The notes under the pieces were generated by a model. It did no database searches. It worked only from the letters and a program-made list of their open reading frames with translations, and had not been told where the DNA came from. Shown piece after piece: positions 1 to 6,880 of a DNA stretch of 13,429 nucleotides. The position numbers were made by a program, and so were the translations under genes. Position 1 is the first letter of the stretch. Each line of letters opens with the position of its first letter. Source of the DNA: an uncultured Asticcacaulis sp. (GTDB taxonomy: Bacteria; Pseudomonadota; Alphaproteobacteria; Caulobacterales; Caulobacteraceae); assembly GCA_946480525.1 (NCBI GenBank), contig CAMLLA010000074.1:1-13429 (forward strand). The letters are read 5' to 3'.

Positions 1-2016
1 GATCGTGGCGTCATTGCCGCCAAACTTCAGCTGGATGTAAGCCGCCTTGGTCTGCTCGTTAACCAGCGCAACTTCCGCCGGACGGAAGCATCCGTCGGTT
101 TCACCCGACCGCATACAGATCGGCGCCCAACCGTTGGTGTTGTTGCCGCTGGTGTCGAGCGGCTTGTAAGCCTGGTTGCCAAAGGTGTTGGCAAAGCCTT
201 CGCGATCTTGAAGGGTAGACGTCTTGATGAATGGAGCCGTGCTGACATTGGTCGCACCACCGCCGTAGAAGTCCTCGTCGAACGTATAGTTGCCGTAAGC
301 CGCCTGATCCGGGAACTTCGAACCATTGACGTAGAAGTTGTCACGGTCGTAGTTCGTCCAGTTGTTGACGACGGCCTGCCAGTTATAGGTCGACCAGCGC
401 ACGGTCTGCTCACGGTCGGCGAAGCGGACGCCGGCCTTAAGCGTGTTCAGCCAAGGCGAGTCGAAGCTGTAAGCCAGGTCGGCGCGGGTCGCGAACGACT
501 TGCCTTCCGAATCCGTCACGTGGTCCATGATCCATGGCACGCGATAGTTGTCCTTGTTGGTGATGCCGCCCGGTGCAAGGTACCAGCCGACAGCCGAGTC
601 CGCGATTTCCATCGTCGGATGGTCGCCGGAGAAGTCGAGCTTGGCCGTGGCCCAGGTCGTCAGCTGCGTCGAGATATCGTAGTTTTCCTGCGTCGCCTTG
701 ACGGACTGGACGTCGAAGTTCAGCTTCAGGCGATCCGTCGGATCCCACTTGAAGTTGAACGACACGTCGCTGGTGTCGTTGGTCGAATCGCTCCAGCGCG
801 TATCGTTCGAGTAGGCGGTGGCGCGTTGCGTCGCCGGACAGGCGGTCGAAGCTTCCCACGAATAGCAGGTACGGGCAAAGCCGTTCGGCGACGTTGAACC
901 GGTCGGGTTCTGGAAGGAACCATACCATGCGCCGTTGCCATTGACGAGCGAGCCCGTCTGGATGAAGCCGTTGTCGTCGAAGGTACACGTCGTGCCGGTC
1001 AGGCACTGCACGTTGTCAGCCGTCGACACGAAGTCGATCTGCTGGGCCCAGGCGTCGGCGCCGGTCGAGGCCGTCGCGACATACTCTTCCCACTTTTCAG
1101 TCTTCTTCGACTGGTTGTACTGCAGCGTGGCCAGCATGGTCTTTTCGTGGTTCTGCCACTGACCCGCCAGAGCGACGCCGGTCCGCACGCGGTCGTAAAC
1201 GTTGTCACGCAGCGACACGGACATCGGGAAGTAACGCTTGTCGGTCGTTCCCCAGACGCCTGCGTTGCTGTACGGAACGATACGGCCGAGCTGAACGCCT
1301 TCGGAGTTGGTGTAGATACCCGAATGCGCGGCGTTGATCATGAAGCCGAATTCACCGGCGCTGGTGTCAAAGCGGTCGGCATAGATGCCCGACAGTGCGG
1401 TCGCGCCCTTTTCGACCAGGTCACCATAGGTGTATTCAGCCGTCGCGGCCAGAACACGGCCCTTTTGATCGAACGGCAGACGGGTGCGCAGGTTGATCGT
1501 GCCGGCGATGCCGCCTTCGATCAGTTCGGCGGTCTGGTTCTTATAGACGTCGACGCCGCCCATCAGTTCCGGCGAAACGTCCGACCAGCTAAGACCACGG
1601 TTGGAGTCGGCGGTGAAGATGTCGCGGCCGTTGAATTCCGAACGAACCTGTTGCAGGCCGCGGACGACGACGCCCGACGGTTCGGCCGAGAAGTGGGCCG
1701 TGTCGCCGGTGGCGGCGAAGCGGTTGACCGTGATGCCGGCGACGCGTTGCAGCGCTTCGGCAACCGACTTGTCCGGGAAGGAGCCGATGTCATTGGCCGT
1801 GATCGAGTCGACGACCGTATCGGCGTCCTTCTTGATCTGCTGTGCGCTCTTGAGCGACTTGCGGACGCCGGTAACGACGACTTCGTCCTCACCGCCCGCC
1901 GGGGCATCCTGGGCCATCGCCGACGACGCCGTAACGGCCATAGCCGTTAGCGCTACCAGCGAAACGCCGCCCTTTAAAAGCTTCAGCCCAAAGGCCGCGC
2001 TTCCGGTTTTCTTCAT
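1..2016 (-). CDS. TonB-dependent receptor, partial (N-terminal 672 residues)
   Basis: Outer-membrane beta-barrel receptor that imports a bound ligand with TonB/ExbBD energy. The reading frame is open from the ATG at 2016 to the window edge, so the C-terminal barrel is missing. Seen: a signal peptide of about 35 residues ending AMA before QDAP, then a TonB-box-like DEVVVTGVR near residues 44-52, then a plug domain (PDKSVAEALQRVAGITVNRF near 80-99; VVVRGL near 124) and barrel-like sequence. Three closely spaced cysteine pairs (around residues 335-345, 383-395 and 638-648) fall where long extracellular loops are expected. The start is supported by AGGGAG 7 nt upstream (2024-2029). The architecture fits the Caulobacter/Xanthomonas oligosaccharide-receptor class. 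The neighbouring cupin-like gene fits that too, but the substrate cannot be read from sequence. Confidence 0.95.
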   Translation of the reverse strand, partial: MKKTGSAAFGLKLLKGGVSLVALTAMAVTASSAMAQDAPAGGEDEVVVTGVRKSLKSAQQIKKDADTVVDSITANDIGSFPDKSVAEALQRVAGITVNRFAATGDTAHFSAEPSGVVVRGLQQVRSEFNGRDIFTADSNRGLSWSDVSPELMGGVDVYKNQTAELIEGGIAGTINLRTRLPFDQKGRVLAATAEYTYGDLVEKGATALSGIYADRFDTSAGEFGFMINAAHSGIYTNSEGVQLGRIVPYSNAGVWGTTDKRYFPMSVSLRDNVYDRVRTGVALAGQWQNHEKTMLATLQYNQSKKTEKWEEYVATASTGADAWAQQIDFVSTADNVQCLTGTTCTFDDNGFIQTGSLVNGNGAWYGSFQNPTGSTSPNGFARTCYSWEASTACPATQRATAYSNDTRWSDSTNDTSDVSFNFKWDPTDRLKLNFDVQSVKATQENYDISTQLTTWATAKLDFSGDHPTMEIADSAVGWYLAPGGITNKDNYRVPWIMDHVTDSEGKSFATRADLAYSFDSPWLNTLKAGVRFADREQTVRWSTYNWQAVVNNWTNYDRDNFYVNGSKFPDQAAYGNYTFDEDFYGGGATNVSTAPFIKTSTLQDREGFANTFGNQAYKPLDTSGNNTNGWAPICMRSGETDGCFRPAEVALVNEQTKAAYIQLKFGGNDATI

Positions 2017-2168
2017 ATTTGTTCTCCCTAGTTGCTCCCAACCGCCATACGCAAGCGACGGTGAAGACCGAATTAGCCAAGTGAAATCGCCTCACGGGCG
2101 ACGCCCCTCATTTTGATGATTACCTTAGGTACAGAAACATTCTTAAAGATTCTTAACCTGGCCGCTCG

Positions 2169-2188
2169 AATTGACTTTGTTGTCAATT
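2169..2188. promoter_or_regulatory. Perfect inverted repeat, candidate operator
   Basis: AATTGAC, a 6-bp spacer (TTTGTT), then GTCAATT: both 7-bp arms match perfectly. It lies about 150 bp upstream of the TBDR start and 330 bp upstream of the cupin start. The dyad shape fits a dimeric repressor or activator site. Each strand also contains a TTGAC element that could be a -35 box, but I found no good -10 at the right distance. The regulator is unknown. Confidence 0.45.
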
Positions 2189-2410
2189 GGCATTCACGAG
2201 GTTCGCGCGGACCGGTTTTTTGTTACCTTCGGCTGGACGTGCTTCTTCCCGATTAATTATTTCATCTTTATTAGATACCGAAAGGGCAGGTCAAAAGCTA
2301 GGCGAAATATGACGAAACAACGACGACAGCGCCGGACAATGGCATGAATGTCACACTCAGCGTGTCAATCTGCAAACGATTTTCAACCGCGCGCGCCATT
2401 GCCGCGCATT

Positions 2411-2440
2411 TTGACGATAGTGTTAAAAAAGTCTTATCGG
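2411..2440 (+). promoter_or_regulatory. Possible promoter for the cupin-like gene
   Basis: TTGACG (2411-2416, five of six to the sigma-70 -35) and TATCGG (2435-2440, a weak -10) are separated by 18 bp. Transcription would start about 70 nt before the ATG at 2519. The -10 is poor, as often seen in high-GC alphaproteobacteria, so this is tentative. Confidence 0.3.
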
Positions 2441-2518
2441 CCCGGCCGCTTGTCTTCCCGCTCATGCACCTTGTAGAAGCAGACGGTGTGCCGTTTGAAG
2501 CCTGGCAGGTCGATCCTC

Positions 2519-3538
2519 ATGCTTGAAGAATTTTCCGTACCGTCCGTCGATGTGCGTTATGACGTAACACCTGAGGTGTTCGTGCGGGATATCCTGCCCC
2601 AGGCACGGCCGGTTCTTCTCAAAGGGCTTGTGGCAAAATGGCCAGCTGTCGCCCAGGGAAAAACCTCACCGGAAGCCATCGGCGCCTATCTGAAGGCAAT
2701 GGACTCCGGCCGTCCGACGAGCGTGCTTGAAGCCGGTAGCGTTATCAAAGGGCGATTCGCGTACGGCCCTGACATGCACGACTTCAATTTCAATCGCCGG
2801 ACGCGCGCGATCAGCGACGGCATCGACCAGTTGCTCGGCCTGTTGAACCATCCGAACCCGCCCTATGTCTACATTCAGTCGACGCCGGTTGCCCAATACC
2901 TTCCGCGCTTTGCCGCCGAAAACGTCAACCCGGTCCTGGCGCCGTTCGTCACGCCGAACATCTGGATCAGCAACCAGACCCGCGCCCAGACGCACAACGA
3001 CAACGATCACAATATCGCCTGCGTTGTCGCCGGCCGGCGACGGTTTACCGTTTTCCCGCCGGATCAGCTCGGAAATCTCTACATCGGCCCTCTGGAGCAC
3101 ACACCGTCGGGCCGCGCCATCAGCCTGGCCAGCCTGGAAGAACCCGATTTCGGGAAGTATCCACGCCTGCGCGAAGCCATTGCCCACGCCCAGGTGGCGG
3201 AACTGGAGCCGGGCGATGCTATCTACCTGCCACGTTACTGGTGGCATCACGTCCAGTCACTGGACCGGTTCAATGTCCTGCTCAACTATTGGTGGGGCAC
3301 GCCGCCGAACCCGCTGGAAAACCCCGTCACCTGCTTCAACATGGCGCTTCTGGCGCTCAAGGACCTGCCGGCTCCGGAACGCGACTACTGGAAGGCCATG
3401 TTCAGCGACTACATCTTCAGCGCGGACCAGGCGCCCATCGCCCACATTCCGGTGAAACACCAGGGTGGCCTTGGGCGGCACACGGCCGAAATCCGCAATG
3501 GCCTGATTCGCGCCCTGCAGCAGATCCTGCGTGGATGA
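2519..3538 (+). CDS. Cupin-like / JmjC-type protein (cupin_8), FIH-like metal site
   Basis: A 339-residue protein of the cupin_8/JmjC-like family, which in general are Fe(II)/2-oxoglutarate oxygenases. The metal-binding signature is visible: H159-N160-D161 in THNDNDHNI (HxD) and the distal histidine in LPRYWWHHVQS (H243, or H244), which closely resembles the YWWHHIES segment of the human asparaginyl hydroxylase FIH. FPP after the core strand (179-181) also fits. No signal peptide is seen, so it is cytoplasmic. The ATG at 2519 is preferred over an in-frame GTG at 2486 because AGG lies 9 nt upstream and the sequence from MLEEF fits the fold. Proteins of this type often sit beside carbohydrate TBDRs in Caulobacteraceae and Xanthomonadaceae; their substrate is not established. 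Its stop directly abuts the convergent aminotransferase stop, with no intergenic base. Confidence 0.88.
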   Translation: MLEEFSVPSVDVRYDVTPEVFVRDILPQARPVLLKGLVAKWPAVAQGKTSPEAIGAYLKAMDSGRPTSVLEAGSVIKGRFAYGPDMHDFNFNRRTRAISDGIDQLLGLLNHPNPPYVYIQSTPVAQYLPRFAAENVNPVLAPFVTPNIWISNQTRAQTHNDNDHNIACVVAGRRRFTVFPPDQLGNLYIGPLEHTPSGRAISLASLEEPDFGKYPRLREAIAHAQVAELEPGDAIYLPRYWWHHVQSLDRFNVLLNYWWGTPPNPLENPVTCFNMALLALKDLPAPERDYWKAMFSDYIFSADQAPIAHIPVKHQGGLGRHTAEIRNGLIRALQQILRG

Positions 3539-4681
3539 TTACCTTGAGGCCAGAAGGGCGTCGGCCGCCCTTTCCAGTGTTGCTTCCGACTTGGCGAAAC
3601 ACAGGCGCAGCACGGCCAGTTCGCGACCGTTTTCGCAAAAGGCCGACAGGGGGATGGTGGCGACACCATGGTCACGGACCAGCCTCGTGGCGTAGTCGGT
3701 TGCGCTCTCCGATATGCCCGACGCCGTAAGGTCGATATTGAGAAAGTAGGTTCCCTGCGATGGCAGGACGGCAAAGCCGCCGTCTCCCAGCCGCGACGCC
3801 AGCAGGGCGCGCAGACTGGCAAGCCCGGCCAGCGCTTCGGCGAATCGTTCCTTCGGAAGACCAAGACCGAAGGCGACACCGTGCTGAAGGGCCGGCGGCG
3901 TCGCGAAGGTTACGAACTGGTGCGCCCTCGCGACCTGATCGACCAGGGCTTGCGGTCCGCACACAAACCCGACCTTCCAGCCCGTCAGCGAGAATATCTT
4001 GCCCGCCGAACCGATCTTGAGGCTGCGTTCAGCCAGTCCCGGCAGGTGCAGCGCGCTCAGGTGCGGCGCGCCGAACACGATCTCTTCCCATACCTCATCG
4101 CTCACAAGCCAGGCGTCATGCCGCACGCAAAACCGTTGCAGTAACTCGAGCGCGGCACGATCAAGCGCATGGGTCGTCGGATTGCTGGGCGTCGTGACGA
4201 GCACCAGCCGCGTGCGCGCGCTGAAGGCCGCTTCGAGGTCGGCCTCGCTGAACCTCCAGTGCGGGGGCTGAAGCTGGACGATGCGCGGTACGCCGCCGGC
4301 GCGGCGGATCAGGGGCACGTAGGCATCGTACATCGGCTCGAACACGACCACTTCGTCGCCCGGCGTAATCAGCGACAAAAGCGCGGCACAGATCGCCTCG
4401 GTCGCTCCGGAGGTGATCAGGACATTGCGGTCGGGATCCAGATCCAGCCCCTGTGTCCGCTGGTAAAACGCCGCCACCGCCTGCCTTAACGCCGGCAAAC
4501 CGCGCATGGGCGCGTACTGGTTGGAGTGCGCCATAAGCGCCCCGGCCGCCGCATGGCGCACTTCGGGAAACCCATCGGTCTCCGGAAAGCCCTGGCCAAG
4601 ATTGATCGCGCCGCGGGCCTTCGCCTCAAGCGACATGGTTTCGAATATGCTGGTTTTCAATCCGGCGAAAACGGGGTTCAT
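3539..4681 (-). CDS. PLP-dependent class I/II aminotransferase (methionine/kynurenine type)
   Basis: Cytosolic fold-type I aminotransferase of 380 residues, transferring an amino group to a 2-oxo acid through pyridoxal phosphate. The opening NPVFAGLKTSIFETMS followed by INLGQGFPETDG is typical of the YbdL/KAT-like methionine or kynurenine transaminase branch. Seen: the PLP-pocket segment TSGATEAI (90-97), NPTT (167-170), the PLP-ring aspartate D195 in SDEVW, the Schiff-base lysine K228 in SAGKIFSLTGWK, and the substrate-carboxylate arginine R358 in LRLCFAK. The tyrosine usual after SDEV is tryptophan here (W198). The ATG at 4681 is chosen by family N-terminus, though it lacks a clear Shine-Dalgarno. 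A TTG 33 nt upstream (4714) with AGGA close by is the alternative. Exact substrate is not decidable from sequence. Confidence 0.92.
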   Translation of the reverse strand: MNPVFAGLKTSIFETMSLEAKARGAINLGQGFPETDGFPEVRHAAAGALMAHSNQYAPMRGLPALRQAVAAFYQRTQGLDLDPDRNVLITSGATEAICAALLSLITPGDEVVVFEPMYDAYVPLIRRAGGVPRIVQLQPPHWRFSEADLEAAFSARTRLVLVTTPSNPTTHALDRAALELLQRFCVRHDAWLVSDEVWEEIVFGAPHLSALHLPGLAERSLKIGSAGKIFSLTGWKVGFVCGPQALVDQVARAHQFVTFATPPALQHGVAFGLGLPKERFAEALAGLASLRALLASRLGDGGFAVLPSQGTYFLNIDLTASGISESATDYATRLVRDHGVATIPLSAFCENGRELAVLRLCFAKSEATLERAADALLASR

Positions 4682-4759
4682 GAGCGTGTCATAGCAGGCG
4701 GTGGATTGATGCAAAAGTCCTGTGGCCAGCGTGACACGCCGCCAGCCGCCCTATGGAAA

Positions 4760-4799
4760 CCGGAGCATGATGCGCCGAAATAATCGCATCATGCCCCGG
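4760..4799. terminator. Strong hairpin between DszB-like gene and aminotransferase
   Basis: Arms GCATGATGCG (4765-4774) and CGCATCATGC (4785-4794) pair perfectly around a 10-nt loop. The flanking CCGG on each side extends this to 14 of 15 pairs with one A/C mismatch. It starts about 14 nt after the stop of the upstream minus-strand gene, where a terminator is expected. The following T run on the minus strand is only three bases, so it may be an imperfect terminator, an mRNA-stabilising hairpin or a REP-like palindrome. Confidence 0.55.
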
Positions 4800-4813
4800 A
4801 CACGAACGCGCTG

Positions 4814-5860
4814 TCAGGCCGGGATTCGCCTGAGCGCCTTCGAACGTTGCCGCGCATCGTCCAGAATATCGGCGCGCAACCATATGCCGATATCGTGATC
4901 GTCGGGAACCAGGTGCCTGACCTTGAGCCAGGCCTGTAATTCCGCCAGGCGATCCAGGCGGTCGGGCTCGAGGCCGAGAGTTGCGCCGTCGGCCAGGTGG
5001 TCGCCATAGGCCGCCGCGGCGTCGGTCTCTTCGACCTTTCCTTCGATCGCCACGTGACGCAGCGCTTCCTTCGGAAAGCTTTCCGCCCATGGTGCCGCCT
5101 GAAGCAGGATGTTGAGGATACGCGCCACGACCTCGGGATTGGCCTCGATGAACGGCTCGTCCGCCGTGACCGCACGCAGTTCGACAAGCCCCGCCAGCCT
5201 GGGCTGGCTGCGGATATCGTCGGCGGTAAACCGGTGCACTTCATGCAAATGCGCCGACCGCGCCAGTTCCAGGCCTTTTGCGCCAAAGAGGATGGCTACG
5301 TCGGCATGGCCGCTCAGCAGCGCCTCGACCTCGCGGCGCGCTATGTCGCCGAAAGGAACCGACGGATGATCGGCGACCACGGGTGCGAATTCGATATCGT
5401 GCAGGGAGATGCCGCTGACCTTAAGCACCGTGTCCCATGCCCGGAGTGTCCGTACCTGCGCCGGAGAAAAATTTCCGGCCTCCTTCGGCAGGGACAGACG
5501 GCGTCCGATCAGATCGCGCAAATCAGACACCTGCGCCCTTGGCCGCGTTACGACGCTCACCGAGTGCCAGGTTTCGCCCAGGGCGACCAATCGCGACCGA
5601 CCATTCAAGCCGTGCGCCCACAGCGCCGTGGCGGCATCCGCTTCGCGGATCAGGTTGGACAGGCTGTGGTCGAGATGGCCCTGCCGGACCGACGGCGTAT
5701 CGGTTTCCCGCACCGAAACCATGCGGACATTCTCGCGCAGGAATTCACGCTGAAAGACGCCCCGGTTGGCAACCAGACCCGTCGCCGTCAGCGTCGGGCA
5801 CCGCGCGTACCAGATCAGCGGGACATTGGCGGGCGTGGCAGCCTTATTGAAGAAGGACAT
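4814..5860 (-). CDS. DszB / SsuA-like periplasmic-binding-fold protein, apparently cytoplasmic
   Basis: A 348-residue protein with the bilobal fold of aliphatic-sulfonate binding proteins and the desulfinase DszB. No signal peptide or lipobox is present, unlike transporter binding proteins. The DszB catalytic residues have counterparts: C21 in WYARCP (DszB C27), H62, and R72 exactly ten residues after it (DszB H60 and R70). However, the DszB RxGG motif reads R72-E-A-D75, so the two glycines are lost. The C-terminal segment QAWLKVRHLVPDDHDIG resembles the DszB end. A sulfinate or sulfonate ligand is therefore likely; desulfinase activity is uncertain. The ATG at 5860 is chosen over that at 5893 because GGAGA lies 5 nt upstream. 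The gene diverges from an Rrf2 regulator, which suggests that the regulator controls it. No ABC permease or ATPase is adjacent. Confidence 0.78.
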   Translation of the reverse strand: MSFFNKAATPANVPLIWYARCPTLTATGLVANRGVFQREFLRENVRMVSVRETDTPSVRQGHLDHSLSNLIREADAATALWAHGLNGRSRLVALGETWHSVSVVTRPRAQVSDLRDLIGRRLSLPKEAGNFSPAQVRTLRAWDTVLKVSGISLHDIEFAPVVADHPSVPFGDIARREVEALLSGHADVAILFGAKGLELARSAHLHEVHRFTADDIRSQPRLAGLVELRAVTADEPFIEANPEVVARILNILLQAAPWAESFPKEALRHVAIEGKVEETDAAAAYGDHLADGATLGLEPDRLDRLAELQAWLKVRHLVPDDHDIGIWLRADILDDARQRSKALRRIPA

Positions 5861-5956
5861 GGGCGTCTCCGGATTGCCAGATATTCCTATCATTTAAGTG
5901 TAGATTTATCGTGCGAAAATTTCTACCTCGAAGGTTGAGAAAAAATAGCTGTTTGC

Positions 5957-5985
5957 TTGTGTTGCAAAAAAATGTGCCGTATCTT
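5957..5985 (+). promoter_or_regulatory. Possible promoter of the Rrf2 regulator
   Basis: TTGTGT (5957-5962), a 17-bp spacer, then TATCTT (5980-5985). Transcription would begin about 20 nt before the ATG, leaving the AAGGGGA ribosome-binding site (5997-6003) in a short leader. The spacing is optimal and the match is moderate. Confidence 0.4.
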
Positions 5986-6013
5986 GCCGGTGTGACAAGG
6001 GGAATAACCAGAC

Positions 6014-6427
6014 ATGCTGTCCCAGCGCGCCAAGTATACTATACGTGTGATGCAGGAATTAGCCCGTGCCGGCCCGGAGCAAAGCCTGCAGGCCGGCGAA
6101 CTGGCCAGCCGCATCAAGGCGCCACAGCATTTTCTGGAAGGCATATTGCTCGATCTCAGGCGCGAAGGCCTTCTGACCTCCCGCCGAGGCCGCAGCGGCG
6201 GCTATACCCTGGCCAAGCCGGCGGATCTCATCTCCATCGCCGACCTGATCCGCCTGACGGATGGCCCCCTGGCGCTGACGACCTGCGCCAGCCGCACGGC
6301 CTATGCCCAGTGTGAAGACTGCCCGACACCGGACGACTGCGCCCTGCGCACCATTCTGGTTGCCGCCCGCGACGCCATGGCCCGCGTTCTGGAAGGCTCG
6401 ACCCTGGCCAAGCCGTTTCCGGCCTAA
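6014..6427 (+). CDS. Rrf2-family transcriptional regulator with four cysteines
   Basis: DNA-binding regulator of 137 residues. The N-terminal winged helix is clear: MLSQRAKYTIRVMQELA, a recognition region around residues 27-50, and the wing RRGRSGGYTLAKP (57-69), an Rrf2 hallmark. The sensor segment carries C91, C100, C103 and C109 (spacing C-x8-C-x2-C-x5-C). This is one cysteine more than the three of the Fe-S sensor IscR and fits either a metal/Fe-S centre or a thiol sensor. It has a good ribosome-binding site (AAGGGGA, 5997-6003). It is transcribed away from the DszB-like gene, a common layout for a local repressor. A sulfur- or cysteine-responsive role is inferred from that neighbour and from CymR, the cysteine regulator in this family. 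It ends 11 bp before the convergent receiver gene. Confidence 0.9.
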   Translation: MLSQRAKYTIRVMQELARAGPEQSLQAGELASRIKAPQHFLEGILLDLRREGLLTSRRGRSGGYTLAKPADLISIADLIRLTDGPLALTTCASRTAYAQCEDCPTPDDCALRTILVAARDAMARVLEGSTLAKPFPA

Positions 6428-6438
6428 GCCGTATTGCT

Positions 6439-6870
6439 CTAGCCGCGAGCGCCCCAGACTACGGTGCGATCCTGCGCGGTCGGCTTGGCGACCTGGTCGC
6501 CCAGCATGCGCGCGATGCGGAACAAGAGCTTGTGGTCGTCGAACGGTTTGGCGACATAGTCCTTCGCGCCCAGGCTCAGGGCCATCTGGATGTCGCCCAT
6601 GGCCTGGCGCGCCGTCAGCATCAGGACCGGAATGTCCTTATAGCGCACCGTAGCCTTCAGCCCTTGCAGGAATGAAAAGCCGTCGCGGCCAGGCAAGCCG
6701 ATATCGAGCAATATGCCGTGTGGATTGAATTCCCCGACCAGCCGCATGGCGGTATCGGCGTCATTGGCCTTGCAAGTGGTGTAACCGGCCAGGCCCAGCC
6801 GGATGGAGACCAGCTCGGCGATATCGGGATTGTCCTCGACGATCAGGATACGGCGCGTTGAATCGGTCAT
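6439..6870 (-). CDS. Single-domain response regulator (CheY-like receiver)
   Basis: A 143-residue protein consisting of one receiver domain and about 30 extra residues, with no output domain. Phosphorylation residues are complete: acidic pocket E12-D13, phospho-acceptor D56 in LLDIGLPG, T86 in LMLTA, and K108 in AKPF. It lacks the FATGUY motif of the alphaproteobacterial stress receivers (SdrG type). It starts 10 bp after the kinase stop; its ribosome-binding site (AGGAAG, 6875-6880) abuts that stop, so the two are co-transcribed and probably translationally coupled. It is most likely the phosphate acceptor of that kinase, acting by protein-protein contact or as a shuttle to a histidine phosphotransferase encoded elsewhere. 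Confidence 0.93.
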   Translation of the reverse strand: MTDSTRRILIVEDNPDIAELVSIRLGLAGYTTCKANDADTAMRLVGEFNPHGILLDIGLPGRDGFSFLQGLKATVRYKDIPVLMLTARQAMGDIQMALSLGAKDYVAKPFDDHKLLFRIARMLGDQVAKPTAQDRTVVWGARG

Positions 6871-6880
6871 GACATCTTCC

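Larger units (their letters stand above)
2017..2518. other. Intergenic region between TBDR and cupin-like gene
   Basis: About 500 bp with no convincing gene. It holds the divergent control region for both flanking genes: a perfect inverted repeat at 2169-2188, a tandem 8-bp direct repeat ATTCTTAA at 2139-2146 and 2149-2156, an AT-rich stretch around 2250-2280, and a possible plus-strand promoter at 2411-2440. A 60-codon ATG frame at 2344-2526 overlaps the cupin start, has no family resemblance, and is not called. Confidence 0.7.

Noticed and set aside
208..1950. Plus-strand open frames opposite the TBDR
   Set aside because: The minus strand is open throughout with signal peptide, TonB box and plug motifs; the plus frames are arginine- and valine-rich antisense translations.
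2344..2526. Small 60-codon frame upstream of the cupin-like gene
   Set aside because: It has no convincing ribosome-binding site or similarity, and its end overlaps the cupin start. It also runs across the candidate cupin promoter.
6439..6870. Receiver as an SdrG/FATGUY-type general stress regulator
   Set aside because: The segment after T86 reads ARQAMGDIQ and the PF motif lacks the FATGUY sequence, so it is an ordinary CheY-like receiver.
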